Positions 1 to 8,848 of a DNA stretch of 64,000 nt are shown here, piece by piece. The notes under the pieces are model-generated. The model made no database searches. It was not told where the DNA came from and saw nothing but the letters and a program-made list of their open reading frames with translations. Position 1 is the stretch's first letter. Each line of letters starts with the position of its first letter. Made by a program: the position numbers and the translations under genes. The DNA comes from Veillonella sp. 3891 (GTDB lineage: Bacteria > Bacillota > Negativicutes > Veillonellales > Veillonellaceae): the NCBI RefSeq assembly GCF_003992315.1, contig NZ_RQVE01000010.1, forward strand, positions 17,851 to 81,850. Reading direction: 5' to 3'.

Positions 1-204
1 ACATTTACAACTAGTGATGGACCGAAAGGCTGCCAATGTGGCTCTGTCATTCAGGGGATGATTCATCCTGATGCATGTCCTTTATTTGGTAAACTTTGTA
101 CGCCAGAGCATCCAGTAGGAGCTTGTATGGTATCGGTAGAAGGCAGTTGTTCAGCTTGGTATAAATATGGTTTTTCCAGTGGTGGAATGACCTGGGAGGA
201 ATAA
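1..204 (+). CDS. hypD: Hydrogenase maturation protein HypD, C-terminal part
   Basis: The window opens inside this gene; 67 codons and the TAA stop are present. The visible residues match the cysteine-rich C-terminus of HypD: a GCQCG segment, CPLFGKLCTPEHPVGACMVS and a final SCSAWYKYG. HypD carries a 4Fe-4S cluster and works with HypC in building the Fe(CN)2CO group of NiFe hydrogenases in the cytoplasm. The stop codon abuts the hypE start with no spacer, so the two genes are translated together. The 5' part and the rest of the hyp operon lie outside the window. Confidence 0.9.
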   Translation, partial: TFTTSDGPKGCQCGSVIQGMIHPDACPLFGKLCTPEHPVGACMVSVEGSCSAWYKYGFSSGGMTWEE

Positions 205-1212
205 ATGGAACGTATTCGCTTAGTCCACGGTAATGGCGGTAAATTTAGCCATGAATTGGTGGACCAATATATTGTGAAATATTTTTCGAATCCAATATTA
301 AATGAATTACATGATGGCGCTGTATTTCCTGTTACAACGGGACGTATGGCTATGAGTACAGACTCCTATGTAGTGACACCGCATATTTTCCCTGGTGGCA
401 ACATTGGGAAATTAGCTGTATGCGGTACGATAAATGATTTAGCCATGATGGGCGCAGTGCCTCAGTATTTGTCTTGTGGACTTATCTTAGAAGAAGGATT
501 GCCTATTTCTACCTTAGAAACCGTGCTACAAACCATGTCAGATATGGCACAACTTTCAGGAGTGTCCATTGTCACAGGGGATACGAAAGTAGTAGAAAAA
601 GGTTCCGTTGACGGCATCTACATCAATACTGCTGGCGTAGGTATCGTACCGGACTATGTACAGTTAGGTACGTCTTATATTGAAAGTGGTATGAAAGTCA
701 TCATTTCAGGCACTTTGGGTGACCATGCGATTGCTGTCATGGGAACTCGGTATGGATTAGATCTGCCTGATACGATACAAACAGATTGTGCGCCTTTACA
801 TAAAATGGCTCATAAGTTGCTAGAAACCTTTGGCAAAGATATTGCCTTCTTTAGAGATCCTACTCGTGGTGGATTAGCGACGACGCTCCAAGAGATTGCC
901 AACTCCGCACAAAAAGGGATTCGCCTACAAGAATCTGCTATTCCTGTTCGTGAGGAAGTGCAAGCCGTATGCCAAGTGCTAGGGTACGATCCATTGTATT
1001 TGGCAAATGAAGGGAAGATGATTGTCATTGTACGCGCTGATGTGGCAGATGAGGTAGTGCAGATGATGCGAACTTTCACAGAAGGTCGTGATGCGGTTAT
1101 CATTGGCGATGTGGTGAATGGCAATGCCGGCAAAGTAGGATTACAAACGGCAGTAGGTGGGATTCGCCTCTTGGATATGCTGGGAGAGGATCAAGTGCCA
1201 CGAATTTGCTAG
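205..1212 (+). CDS. hypE: Hydrogenase maturation protein HypE (carbamoyl dehydratase)
   Basis: 335 residues, the usual length. HypE takes a carbamoyl group from HypF onto its C-terminal cysteine and dehydrates it with ATP to a thiocyanate, the source of the cyanide ligands of NiFe hydrogenase. The N-terminus has the GNGGK motif of the PurM/AIR-synthase ATP-binding fold, and a D-P-T-R-GG segment lies near residue 217. The protein ends in PRIC, the conserved tail whose last cysteine carries the carbamoyl group. The start follows the hypD stop directly, with GGGAGGA as ribosome site inside hypD. The organism should therefore make a NiFe hydrogenase. Confidence 0.96.
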   Translation: MERIRLVHGNGGKFSHELVDQYIVKYFSNPILNELHDGAVFPVTTGRMAMSTDSYVVTPHIFPGGNIGKLAVCGTINDLAMMGAVPQYLSCGLILEEGLPISTLETVLQTMSDMAQLSGVSIVTGDTKVVEKGSVDGIYINTAGVGIVPDYVQLGTSYIESGMKVIISGTLGDHAIAVMGTRYGLDLPDTIQTDCAPLHKMAHKLLETFGKDIAFFRDPTRGGLATTLQEIANSAQKGIRLQESAIPVREEVQAVCQVLGYDPLYLANEGKMIVIVRADVADEVVQMMRTFTEGRDAVIIGDVVNGNAGKVGLQTAVGGIRLLDMLGEDQVPRIC

Positions 1213-1285
1213 AAAATTGTAATATTTCATGAAAAAATCATACATATCCCGTATACTTTGTATAGAATAAAAATGTATTTTTTGA

Positions 1286-1315
1286 TACAATGGAAAGGAA
1301 AAGGAGGATATTACG
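1286..1315 (+). promoter_or_regulatory. Possible promoter and ribosome site for the 1316 gene
   Basis: TGATACAAT at 1283-1291 is an extended -10 element. No good -35 lies 17 bases upstream. AAGGAGG at 1301-1307 is a strong ribosome site for the start at 1316. Other -10-like words (TATACT 1252-1257) are nearby, so the exact start of transcription is unsure. Confidence 0.35.
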
Positions 1316-1762
1316 ATGAAAAAACAAATCGTAGCTGCTATGGTAGCATTCTCAGTAGCCACTGTAGGTGTTGTTGGCGTTCAACAAGCACAGGCATTTA
1401 ATTTAGGAAGCTTAGTAGGAGGCGTATTAAAAGTAGGGGGCGTGGGCTTTCTAGTGGATAAGTACGGTGACTCCATCAATAATTTCTTGAATAATTTATT
1501 AAAGCAAAATAATTTGAGTACTACGTACTCAACAAAAGTAGTTCCTATTGTAAGTCTAGGTAAAGGCGGCCATATTGGTGCGGCGCAGGTAACAGGCCCT
1601 AGTAGTGAAGTGGAACGTGTTGAGGCGGTAGCGCAAATAGAGGCTAGTTTTAATTCCGTAGCTCGCGTAAAAGGACTAGTACCGATTGATAGCACAAACC
1701 CAACGACTGCTAATCGCATTCAAGGGGTCGGTGTATCGGCAATTATAGATTTGAAGATTTAA
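1316..1762 (+). CDS. Exported protein of unknown function
   Basis: 148 residues. I do not recognise the family. Residues 1-27 form a clear Sec signal peptide (MKKQ, a hydrophobic core, cleavage after AQA). The next 30 residues are rich in glycine and hydrophobic residues. The C-terminal half is predicted beta-like and ends in VSAIIDLKI, which could be a beta strand reaching an outer membrane or a lipid-facing surface. It stands between the hyp operon and the envelope operon and is followed by its own stem-loop. An envelope role is an inference from the signal peptide and the neighbours only. Confidence 0.75.
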   Translation: MKKQIVAAMVAFSVATVGVVGVQQAQAFNLGSLVGGVLKVGGVGFLVDKYGDSINNFLNNLLKQNNLSTTYSTKVVPIVSLGKGGHIGAAQVTGPSSEVERVEAVAQIEASFNSVARVKGLVPIDSTNPTTANRIQGVGVSAIIDLKI

Positions 1763-1767
1763 TGGAT

Positions 1768-1789
1768 TAGCACGGGCTTGCCCGTGCTA
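1768..1789 (+). terminator. Stem-loop after the exported protein gene
   Basis: Perfect 9-bp stem TAGCACGGG / CCCGTGCTA with loop CTTG. No clean T run follows, so it may be a weak terminator or an mRNA 3' stabiliser that lets some transcription into the 1820 gene. Confidence 0.55.
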
Positions 1790-1819
1790 TCTATGTGTTA
1801 GTAGAGATGAGGAGATACT

Positions 1820-2899
1820 ATGAAACGTTCTGCTGTATTGGGAGCCGTATTCGCTCTTTTAACAACAAGTGTATGGGCTGCACCAGACACTGTTTTAGAA
1901 AAAACAGAAGCCTTAGAAAGTACTGTATATGGTAAAGTGCAAGTAGGGGCCTTAACAGATCGAGTGCATCAATTGCAAGATACTATTTTGGGAGCCAAAC
2001 AACAAGGCAGTATTACTGGTCAAGTGGAATCTTTGTACAAATCTGTAGAAGGGCAAGGTACAAAGGTAACGTTACATCAGGAAGTGAATGCTTTGGAATG
2101 GATGTATTTCGATGAAGTTCATAGTGGATCTCTTGTAGAGCGCATTGGGGAAATGGAACGCAGTGTGAATGGGCTAGAAACAAAAGGCTCCTTACAAAGT
2201 CGTGTACAAAAACTAAAACAATCTATTTTTGGCACACAAGTAGCGTTAAAAACTAAGACTGGCACAATTGGAGCAGATCAAGTATTTACTCTAGAGTTGA
2301 CAGAACCTGTGACATCTCAAAAAAATGTAAAAGATGATGTGGTACATGTCAAAGTAGCCGAAGATGTAATGGATGGAGAAACTTTGTTGATTCCTAAAGG
2401 TACGGTAGGAACTGGGCATATTACAGAAATTACAAAAGCTCGTTCCTTTGGTCGTAATGCCAAATTGAACATTGTATTTGATCAATTACAAGGTATTGAT
2501 GGCACAATTTTCACAGCTATCCAAGGGGAAGAAGCAAAAGCGAAAACAAAAGGCGAATTAAAAGCGGCTGGTGCCTCTGTAGCGGGAGCTGTGTTATTGG
2601 GGCCAGTGGGCTTAGTAGGTGGTTTCTTTGTAAAAGGTAAATCCATTGATTTACCAGCAGGAACGCTTGTATATGTACAACCGGAATCTTCTGTTACTAT
2701 TTCTGGTATAGAAATACATGGTGTGGATACCGGCATAGCTCCTAAAGCTCCAGTAGAGCCAGTGGCGGCGCCAAAAGCAGCAGAGCCAGTTGCTACACAA
2801 GCGCCAGTTGTAAAAGCAAAAGCAGAACCAGTGCAAGTAGTACCAGATGATACATTAACAGAAAAACCTGTTATTATTGTAAAACGCGAGCAAAACTAG
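1820..2899 (+). CDS. Exported repeat protein, unknown function
   Basis: 359 residues with a signal peptide (residues 1-20, cleavage after VWA). Residues about 25-140 contain four or five copies of a degenerate 20-residue unit of the form G-S-L-x-x-R-V-x-x-L-x-x-S-I-x-G, likely helical. Residues about 145-300 are a beta-rich domain (VHVKVAEDVMDGETLLIPKGT, then TLVYVQPESSVTI) that resembles the periplasmic domain seen in VirB10/TrbI-type proteins in general layout. This resemblance is by eye and weak. Between them a glycine/alanine-rich hydrophobic stretch (about 250-275) could touch a membrane. The tail (about 305-350) is rich in Pro, Ala and Val. The gene is 9 bases upstream of the LptD-like gene, so an envelope role is likely. 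Confidence 0.75.
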   Translation: MKRSAVLGAVFALLTTSVWAAPDTVLEKTEALESTVYGKVQVGALTDRVHQLQDTILGAKQQGSITGQVESLYKSVEGQGTKVTLHQEVNALEWMYFDEVHSGSLVERIGEMERSVNGLETKGSLQSRVQKLKQSIFGTQVALKTKTGTIGADQVFTLELTEPVTSQKNVKDDVVHVKVAEDVMDGETLLIPKGTVGTGHITEITKARSFGRNAKLNIVFDQLQGIDGTIFTAIQGEEAKAKTKGELKAAGASVAGAVLLGPVGLVGGFFVKGKSIDLPAGTLVYVQPESSVTISGIEIHGVDTGIAPKAPVEPVAAPKAAEPVATQAPVVKAKAEPVQVVPDDTLTEKPVIIVKREQN

Positions 2900-2908
2900 G
2901 AGATGGGC

Positions 2909-4468
2909 ATGAAAAGATATTCTGTAACAGCCGCTGCTATTTTGACGGCATTGGCGTGTACACAAAGCCATGCACAAACAGTAGATACGACAGCTCCAGT
3001 ATTTGAAGCGGAGCCCCAAGTAGCTACGGTTCAGTATGTGCAAACTCCTATGGGTTCCACTGTATCTACGGATACAAAGTATGTACCAAATCTGCAAGTG
3101 AAGCCAGTAGCTCCTAAAGAAAAACAAGAGGTACAAAAGCCAGCTGTGCCAGTTCGTATTGATGCAGATAAAATGTATTATAATGATACCACTGGTCGTG
3201 TATGGGCTAATGGCTCCGTAGAAGTTGAACGTGGCAATCAACAACTATTGTCGCAAAACATAGAAGGTAATGCGAAGACACAACAGTATGAAAGTACATC
3301 AGATTATCGCTTTTTAGAAGATAAAGGGGACACAAAAGACCTAAAAGGTTCTCATATTACCTACAATGCGACTACTGGTGAAGCGCATACAAAGGACGTA
3401 TTTGGCTATGCGGATCCATATTGGGTGAAAGCAGAAGTAGGGGACTTTGATGGTAAAACTGGGCGTATTGAAAAAGGTTGGTTAACCACAAAGCATGCCA
3501 TTGCTTTCAAAGGGGCACCGGATTATCGTGTAGAAGGGGATTATATAGAAGTATTTCCTGGAGATAAAGCCGTTATCCATAACGCCAGCTTTTATATTAA
3601 AAATAAACGAATCATTTCTGTTAAAAAATATACGGTATCTTTGCGTCAAGATAAACAAGGTCAAGTGAGTGTATTTTCCTTTGTGCCAAGACCAAAATAT
3701 AATTCCTCTGATGGATTGAGTTTAAATGGTAAAATTGACTATCCTGTATCTAAGCGTGGAGAATTATTCTTGCATTATACATGGGGAACCAATATTGGTT
3801 TTAAACCATCCTTTGGATATGTGCATTTCTTGCCTTGGGGTGAAGCAAAGGTCGCGTACAGCCGTGAATCTGCTACACTAAATGCGAAAAAAGTATGGGT
3901 TGAGAAGAAGCCAGAAGTATCGCTTCATACACATGCCTATCATGTAGGGGGCACACCGTTCACCATTCGTGGCGGTGCTAGTTATGGTAAATGGTATGAG
4001 GGCAATATCAAAGGAACTCATGCAAAATACTTTGGAGAAGTTTCACATGATCCAATCCATGTAGGTAAGCATACCCATGTTACCTTCTATGGAGGCTACC
4101 AACGAGATTACTATGGATATAATTCCACGGTTCGCTCCATGCCATACTGGGGCGTTGGAGCTAATACAGATGTGGGACCACGAGTGAAAGTTTGGACAGG
4201 GTATCGTCAAAGTAATGTATCTGCCTTAGTAGATTCTCCATATCCATTTGACCAAATTGATGTGAAGTACAACTTGTATTATGGATTGAGTGTGCAAGCT
4301 ACACGATTGGACCGTTTCAGCGTGCAATTCCAAAAAGACTTGCAAAATCATGTATTGCGCTATGTGGATGTGACGTGGCATCGAGACTTACATTCCTTTG
4401 AAGGCTCTTTGACATATCGCACGAAACAAAAGAAATGGGAATATACATTGGTAGCGAAAGATTTTTAA
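2909..4468 (+). CDS. LptD/OstA-like LPS assembly outer membrane protein
   Basis: 519 residues from the ATG at 2909. An in-frame ATG at 2903 touches the AGGAG ribosome site, so 2909 is the better start. A signal peptide (cleavage after SHA) is followed by a proline-rich linker, then an OstA/LptA-like domain from about residue 85 (DADKMYYNDTTGRVWANGSVEVERG) and a long beta-barrel-like region to the C-terminus. The last residue is Phe, usual for outer membrane barrels. LptD inserts lipopolysaccharide into the outer leaflet. The protein is shorter than the roughly 780-residue proteobacterial LptD, as is common in diderm Firmicutes. It is followed after 14 bases by galU, which makes UDP-glucose for LPS or capsule. 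Confidence 0.82.
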   Translation: MKRYSVTAAAILTALACTQSHAQTVDTTAPVFEAEPQVATVQYVQTPMGSTVSTDTKYVPNLQVKPVAPKEKQEVQKPAVPVRIDADKMYYNDTTGRVWANGSVEVERGNQQLLSQNIEGNAKTQQYESTSDYRFLEDKGDTKDLKGSHITYNATTGEAHTKDVFGYADPYWVKAEVGDFDGKTGRIEKGWLTTKHAIAFKGAPDYRVEGDYIEVFPGDKAVIHNASFYIKNKRIISVKKYTVSLRQDKQGQVSVFSFVPRPKYNSSDGLSLNGKIDYPVSKRGELFLHYTWGTNIGFKPSFGYVHFLPWGEAKVAYSRESATLNAKKVWVEKKPEVSLHTHAYHVGGTPFTIRGGASYGKWYEGNIKGTHAKYFGEVSHDPIHVGKHTHVTFYGGYQRDYYGYNSTVRSMPYWGVGANTDVGPRVKVWTGYRQSNVSALVDSPYPFDQIDVKYNLYYGLSVQATRLDRFSVQFQKDLQNHVLRYVDVTWHRDLHSFEGSLTYRTKQKKWEYTLVAKDF

Positions 4469-4482
4469 TCTAAGGGGACGCC

Positions 4483-5370
4483 ATGAAAAAAGTTAGAAAA
4501 GCAGTCATTCCAGCGGCAGGCTTTGGGACGCGCTTTTTGCCAGCCACTAAAGCACAACCAAAAGAGATGTTGCCTATTGTGGATACACCAACTATACAAT
4601 ATATTGTGCAAGAGGCCATCGATTCTGGTATTGAGGATATTTTGATTATTACAGGGCGCAATAAGCGTGCTATTGAAGATCATTTTGATACTAGTGTGGA
4701 GTTGGAGCAACTATTGCAACAACAAGGCAAACAACAACATCTAGAGATGGTACGAAACTTGGCGAATATTAAAGTTCATTACATTCGTCAGAAAACAGCC
4801 CGTGGCTTAGGTGATGCGATTTACTGTGCGAAGTCTTTCATAGGGGATGAGCCATTTGCTGTTCTCTTGGGAGATGATGTGGTGTATAATCCACAAAGTC
4901 CATGTTTAAAGCAGTTGATTGATTGTCATTACGCCCATGATGGAGTGACAATTTTAGGTACTCAATTTGTAGATCCCGAAAAAGTTAGCTCTTATGGTAT
5001 TGTGTCAGGACATGAAATTGAACCGAATGTGTACGAAGTAGCTGGGCTAGTGGAAAAACCACCACTTGAATATGCTCCATCGAATTTGGCCGTATTGGGT
5101 CGTTATATTTTGACTCCAGACATATTTGACGAGTTAGAAAAAACGCCTCAAGGAGCGGGCAATGAAATTCAGCTGACTGATGCTATTGCTAGACTTTCAT
5201 CAAAAATTCTAGCCTATTCCTATGAAGGGGTACGTTATGATATAGGTGATCGATTAGGCTATTTAAAAGCTACTGTAGAATATGGATTACGCAATCCGCA
5301 GTTGGCAGAGGCTTTCAAAACCTATTTACAAGAACTAGACATCGATTCTGTTATGAATCATAAAGCCTAG
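4483..5370 (+). CDS. galU: UTP--glucose-1-phosphate uridylyltransferase
   Basis: 295 residues. The enzyme makes UDP-glucose from UTP and glucose-1-phosphate in the cytoplasm, feeding LPS, capsule and glycolipid synthesis. The nucleotide-binding signature AVIPAAGFGTRFLPATKA (residues 7-24) and the following PKEMLPIVD are typical of GalU. VEKPP lies at about residue 194. It is the last gene of the envelope block, with a strong terminator behind it. Confidence 0.95.
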   Translation: MKKVRKAVIPAAGFGTRFLPATKAQPKEMLPIVDTPTIQYIVQEAIDSGIEDILIITGRNKRAIEDHFDTSVELEQLLQQQGKQQHLEMVRNLANIKVHYIRQKTARGLGDAIYCAKSFIGDEPFAVLLGDDVVYNPQSPCLKQLIDCHYAHDGVTILGTQFVDPEKVSSYGIVSGHEIEPNVYEVAGLVEKPPLEYAPSNLAVLGRYILTPDIFDELEKTPQGAGNEIQLTDAIARLSSKILAYSYEGVRYDIGDRLGYLKATVEYGLRNPQLAEAFKTYLQELDIDSVMNHKA

Positions 5371-5386
5371 TTGCAGATATATAAGT

Positions 5387-5427
5387 AACGGATGTTATGA
5401 GGTGCATGCCTCGTGACATCCGTTTTT
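5387..5427 (+). terminator. Rho-independent terminator after galU
   Basis: Stem AACGGATGT / ACATCCGTT, with an inner GAGG/CCTC pairing and a run of five T at the end. Confidence 0.85.
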
Positions 5428-5459
5428 GCATATCTACTCACTGCATAGTAAGAATACAT

Positions 5460-5475
5460 TGTGATACATATCACA
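5460..5475 (+). promoter_or_regulatory. CRP-type palindrome upstream of pckA
   Basis: TGTGATACATATCACA is a perfect TGTGA-N6-TCACA palindrome, the core of the Crp/Fnr-family operator. It is 127 bases before the pckA start and about 92 bases upstream of the likely transcription start. Gluconeogenic pckA is a known target of CRP in other bacteria. That this organism uses it the same way is inference. Confidence 0.55.
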
Positions 5476-5524
5476 GATACTTGTATTTACTAAGGCTAAT
5501 ACCGTGTATATGATGGGGCTCATA

Positions 5525-5553
5525 TTGTGAAATACTTAATTAAATGTTAGAAT
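5525..5553 (+). promoter_or_regulatory. Candidate pckA promoter
   Basis: TTGTGA (5525-5530), 17-base spacer, extended -10 TGTTAGAAT (5545-5553). A second -10 word, TATAAT, lies at 5573-5578 without a matching -35. Confidence 0.5.
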
Positions 5554-5601
5554 ATAAGAGAATATACATAAGTATAATAAGTTACAACGAATGAGGAAAC
5601 T

Positions 5602-7230
5602 ATGGCAACAAGATTAAAATGGAAACAGTCCGAAATTAAAGAAAACCCGCTTTTTTCTAAATTGAGAAGTACGATAGAAACAGCGTTTTATGGAAATAAT
5701 GTAACACCTGTTAAATCCATTGCACAGGCCTATGAGTTAGCAGCTAAGGAACCTGGTGTCATTGTATTAGATATGCCAATCTACCGTGCGGAAGAGCAAG
5801 GTTTACCACAAGATGCAAAAGTATTAGTTACTAATAATGGTAAAACTACAGGTCGCTATGCAAAAGCACGTCGTATCATCGGTGATGAAGGTATTAACGA
5901 AGTAGAATTATGTGATATTGCTCGTGAAGCTGTGTATGATAGCCGTCATAAAGAGTGGATTTCTGCGCAAGCTATTGTAGGCTTGGATGAAGCTTTCACC
6001 GCTCGTGCACATTTAATGATTCCTAAAGAACATGCTTCTATCTTGTACTCCTGGGCTATCAACTTCCAATTTTTCAATGAGGAAGTAAAGGCTTTTTACA
6101 GAGAGAGTAAGGAAATTCCTGAAGGGGATATTTTTATCTATTCTGATCCAGATTATGTGGTAGAAGGATACCCTGGAGGACTAGCTATTTTTGACCCTGC
6201 TCATAACTGCGCTATGATTTTAGGTATGCGCTATTTTGGGGAACATAAAAAAGGCACTCTTACATTAGGATGGTCCTTGGCAAATCGTTATGGTTATGTG
6301 GCATGCCATGGTGGTATGAAACGATATAACTTACAAGATGGTTCTTCCTATACGATTGGCGTATTTGGGTTATCGGGCTCGGGTAAATCTACCTTAACCC
6401 ATGAACAACATGATGGACGCTATGATATTTCTGTGTTACATGATGATGCGTATATCATTCATACAGAAGATTTATCCTCTATTGCTTTAGAACCCACATA
6501 TTTTGATAAAATGCAAGACTATCCGGTGGAACATCCTGCCAATAAATATCTATTAACATTGCAAAATGTTGGGGTCACCTTAGATGAAGATGGCAATAAA
6601 GTTGTTTTAGCAGAAGATGTGCGTAATAACAATGGTCGTGCTATTAAATCGCAATTCTGGACAGACAATCGTGTGAACTTTGTGAAAGACCCAGTAAATG
6701 CTATCGTGTGGTTGATGAAAGATAAAACGTTGCCACCGATTTTAAAAATTGACGATCCAATTTTGGCGGCTACTATGGGTGCTACGCTAGCAACACGTCG
6801 TTCTACAGCGGAAAAATTAGATGACAATGTAGATCCTAACGCATTGGTTATTGAACCTTATGCAAATCCATTCCGGACCTATTCCTTGCGTACCGATTAT
6901 GAAAGCTACAAAAAATTATTCACTCAATCTGGTGTAGATTGCTATATTATGAATACAGGTTTCTTCTTGGATAAGAAAATTCCAAAGGAAGTCACATTAG
7001 GCTTGTTAGAGGGCTTAGTGGAAGGTAGCCTTAATTTTGAACCATTCTATAAATATGAAAACTTAGAATATGTAAAAGTAGAAGGTTTTGAACCAGATTT
7101 TACAGTTCGTGAGTATCATCATATTCTTCATAAAGCATTTGAGTTCCGTTATGATTACATTGAAAACTTAAAAGGAACAAAAGATGAGTTGCCTGACGAA
7201 GTATTAGATGTGTTAAAAATCATTATGTAG
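5602..7230 (+). CDS. pckA: Phosphoenolpyruvate carboxykinase (ATP), divergent
   Basis: 542 residues, the usual length. It interconverts oxaloacetate plus ATP with phosphoenolpyruvate, CO2 and ADP in the cytoplasm. The P-loop [13 protein letters not shown] is at about residues 255-267, where E. coli-type enzymes have GLSGTGKTTLS. The kinase-2 region reads VLHDDAYII (about 278-286) instead of the classical LIGDDEH, but keeps the metal-binding Asp pair. It thus belongs to a divergent branch of the family. Veillonella-type metabolism of lactate through oxaloacetate would need such an enzyme for gluconeogenesis. Start ATG follows GAGGAAAC. brnQ follows after 11 bases, so the two probably form an operon. 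Confidence 0.85.
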   Translation: MATRLKWKQSEIKENPLFSKLRSTIETAFYGNNVTPVKSIAQAYELAAKEPGVIVLDMPIYRAEEQGLPQDAKVLVTNNGKTTGRYAKARRIIGDEGINEVELCDIAREAVYDSRHKEWISAQAIVGLDEAFTARAHLMIPKEHASILYSWAINFQFFNEEVKAFYRESKEIPEGDIFIYSDPDYVVEGYPGGLAIFDPAHNCAMILGMRYFGEHKKGTLTLGWSLANRYGYVACHGGMKRYNLQDGSSYTIGVFGLSGSGKSTLTHEQHDGRYDISVLHDDAYIIHTEDLSSIALEPTYFDKMQDYPVEHPANKYLLTLQNVGVTLDEDGNKVVLAEDVRNNNGRAIKSQFWTDNRVNFVKDPVNAIVWLMKDKTLPPILKIDDPILAATMGATLATRRSTAEKLDDNVDPNALVIEPYANPFRTYSLRTDYESYKKLFTQSGVDCYIMNTGFFLDKKIPKEVTLGLLEGLVEGSLNFEPFYKYENLEYVKVEGFEPDFTVREYHHILHKAFEFRYDYIENLKGTKDELPDEVLDVLKIIM

Positions 7231-7241
7231 GGGGACTAACA

Positions 7242-8582
7242 ATGAAGCAAACATTATCTTGGGGTTCCGTAGCCTTTATTGGAACTATGCTGTTCGGCAT
7301 GTTCTTTGGGGCAGGTAACTTAATTTTCCCAGTTCACTTGGGGCAAGAAGCAGGTCAAGCCTTATGGCCAGCTATTATAGGTTTTTTAGTAACAGCTATC
7401 GGGCTACCATTCTTGGGTATTGTTGCTATGGGCGTGTCTCGTAGTAATGGCTTACAAGATTTAGTGAGTCGCGTACATCCAATGTACGGAAAAATCTTTA
7501 CCTTATTATTGTACATTACCATTGGTCCTGCATTTGCCATCCCAAGAACGAGCACAGTATCCTATACTATTGGATTTGAACCATTTCTTGGTGGTGTCAA
7601 TCCAGATCTTGCATTAGGTGTATTCTCTGCAGTGTTCTTTATCATTGCTATTTTGTTCTCTTTGAACCCAGGCAAGTTGATGACCTACATCGGCAAGGTA
7701 TTAACACCATTATTCTTAGTATTTCTAAGTATTTTATTGATCACTGTAATGGTTATGCCAATGGGCGATTACACATCAGTGGCGCCACAAGGGGAATATG
7801 CGACTCATCCGTTCTTTAAAGGTTTCACTGAAGGTTACAACACGTTAGATGTATTGGCATCCTTAGCATTTGGTATTATTGTCATCCGTGCTCTACAAGG
7901 AGTAGGAGTGACAGAACCTAAGGATATTGCTATGGGGCTTGTGAAAGCTGGACTTATTGCGTGCTCCATTATGGCTGTTATCTACGGTTTCTTAGCCTAC
8001 AGTGGTGCTACTAGTGTAACCACATTAGGCCTTGCGAAAAATGGTGGTATCACCATGGCGCAAATGAATGCGTTCTATTTCGGCAACATAGGGGCAGTGT
8101 TATTGGCGATTATCGTTACCTTAGCATGCTTAAAAACATGCGTAGGCTTAATCGGTGCTTGTGGTGAAACATTTGATGAAATGTTCCCGAATACATTGGG
8201 CTATCGTGGCTATGCATACTTAACAACAGCAGTGGGTTTCTTAATTGCTAATGTGGGATTAACAAAAATTATCGAACTCGCCATCCCTGTATTGATGTTC
8301 TTGTACCCATTGTCCATTACGATCATTTTGTTATCTTTTGCAGCACCAATCTTCAAAGGAAGACAAGCGGTATATGCTTGGACAACAGCTTTTGCTTTAT
8401 GGGCGGCACTAGGCGATGCTATGGCAACGGCGCCAGCATTTATCAATCAATCTGGATTTGTCCAATGGGCATTACCATATTACGGAATGCTTCCATTTGC
8501 CTCTATCGGCATGGGCTGGATTGTGCCATCCATTATCGGTTTCGTTGTGGGTATGGTGCATATCGGTATTGTGCGAAAATAA
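7242..8582 (+). CDS. brnQ: Branched-chain amino acid transporter BrnQ (LIVCS family)
   Basis: 446 residues with about twelve hydrophobic segments. The start GSVAFIGTMLFGMFFGAGNLIFPVHLG is the hallmark N-terminus of BrnQ, an inner-membrane cation-coupled symporter for leucine, isoleucine and valine. GPAFAIPRTSTVSYTIG near residue 90 is also family-typical. It lies 11 bases after pckA with a GGGGA ribosome site and is followed by a terminator. Confidence 0.93.
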   Translation: MKQTLSWGSVAFIGTMLFGMFFGAGNLIFPVHLGQEAGQALWPAIIGFLVTAIGLPFLGIVAMGVSRSNGLQDLVSRVHPMYGKIFTLLLYITIGPAFAIPRTSTVSYTIGFEPFLGGVNPDLALGVFSAVFFIIAILFSLNPGKLMTYIGKVLTPLFLVFLSILLITVMVMPMGDYTSVAPQGEYATHPFFKGFTEGYNTLDVLASLAFGIIVIRALQGVGVTEPKDIAMGLVKAGLIACSIMAVIYGFLAYSGATSVTTLGLAKNGGITMAQMNAFYFGNIGAVLLAIIVTLACLKTCVGLIGACGETFDEMFPNTLGYRGYAYLTTAVGFLIANVGLTKIIELAIPVLMFLYPLSITIILLSFAAPIFKGRQAVYAWTTAFALWAALGDAMATAPAFINQSGFVQWALPYYGMLPFASIGMGWIVPSIIGFVVGMVHIGIVRK

Positions 8583-8670
8583 TAGTATATGCTTGTACAT
8601 ACACTAGTTGATATGTTTAGTGTCGCGGTGTAAGTATCTTGTAAGACAAATTAATAGTGTAATATAGATA

Positions 8671-8703
8671 AACGACTAGGTTGTAAGGATCTAGTCGTTT
8701 TGT
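8671..8703 (+). terminator. Terminator after brnQ
   Basis: Stem AACGACTAG / CTAGTCGTT with an 11-base loop, followed by TTTG. Confidence 0.8.
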
Positions 8704-8819
8704 CTATCTTGACAAGTATGTTTCGATGTTCATTATTATAAACATGGGCATTAATTTTCCGGGCCTTAAATATATTTTACATAAAAATATTGGATTCTAT
8801 AGAAATTTCAAATTATATA

Positions 8820-8848
8820 TTTTCTATTACTTTCACATGTGGTATAAT
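8820..8848 (+). promoter_or_regulatory. Promoter of the TrpX-type ABC operon
   Basis: Extended -10 TGGTATAAT at 8840-8848 with a perfect TATAAT. The -35 (TTTTCT, 8820-8825) is weak, as is common with an extended -10. The 5' leader would be about 70 bases. Confidence 0.55.

Noticed and set aside
1141..1362. Minus-strand ORF over the hypE end
   Set aside because: Runs through a real gene and a promoter region, no ribosome site.
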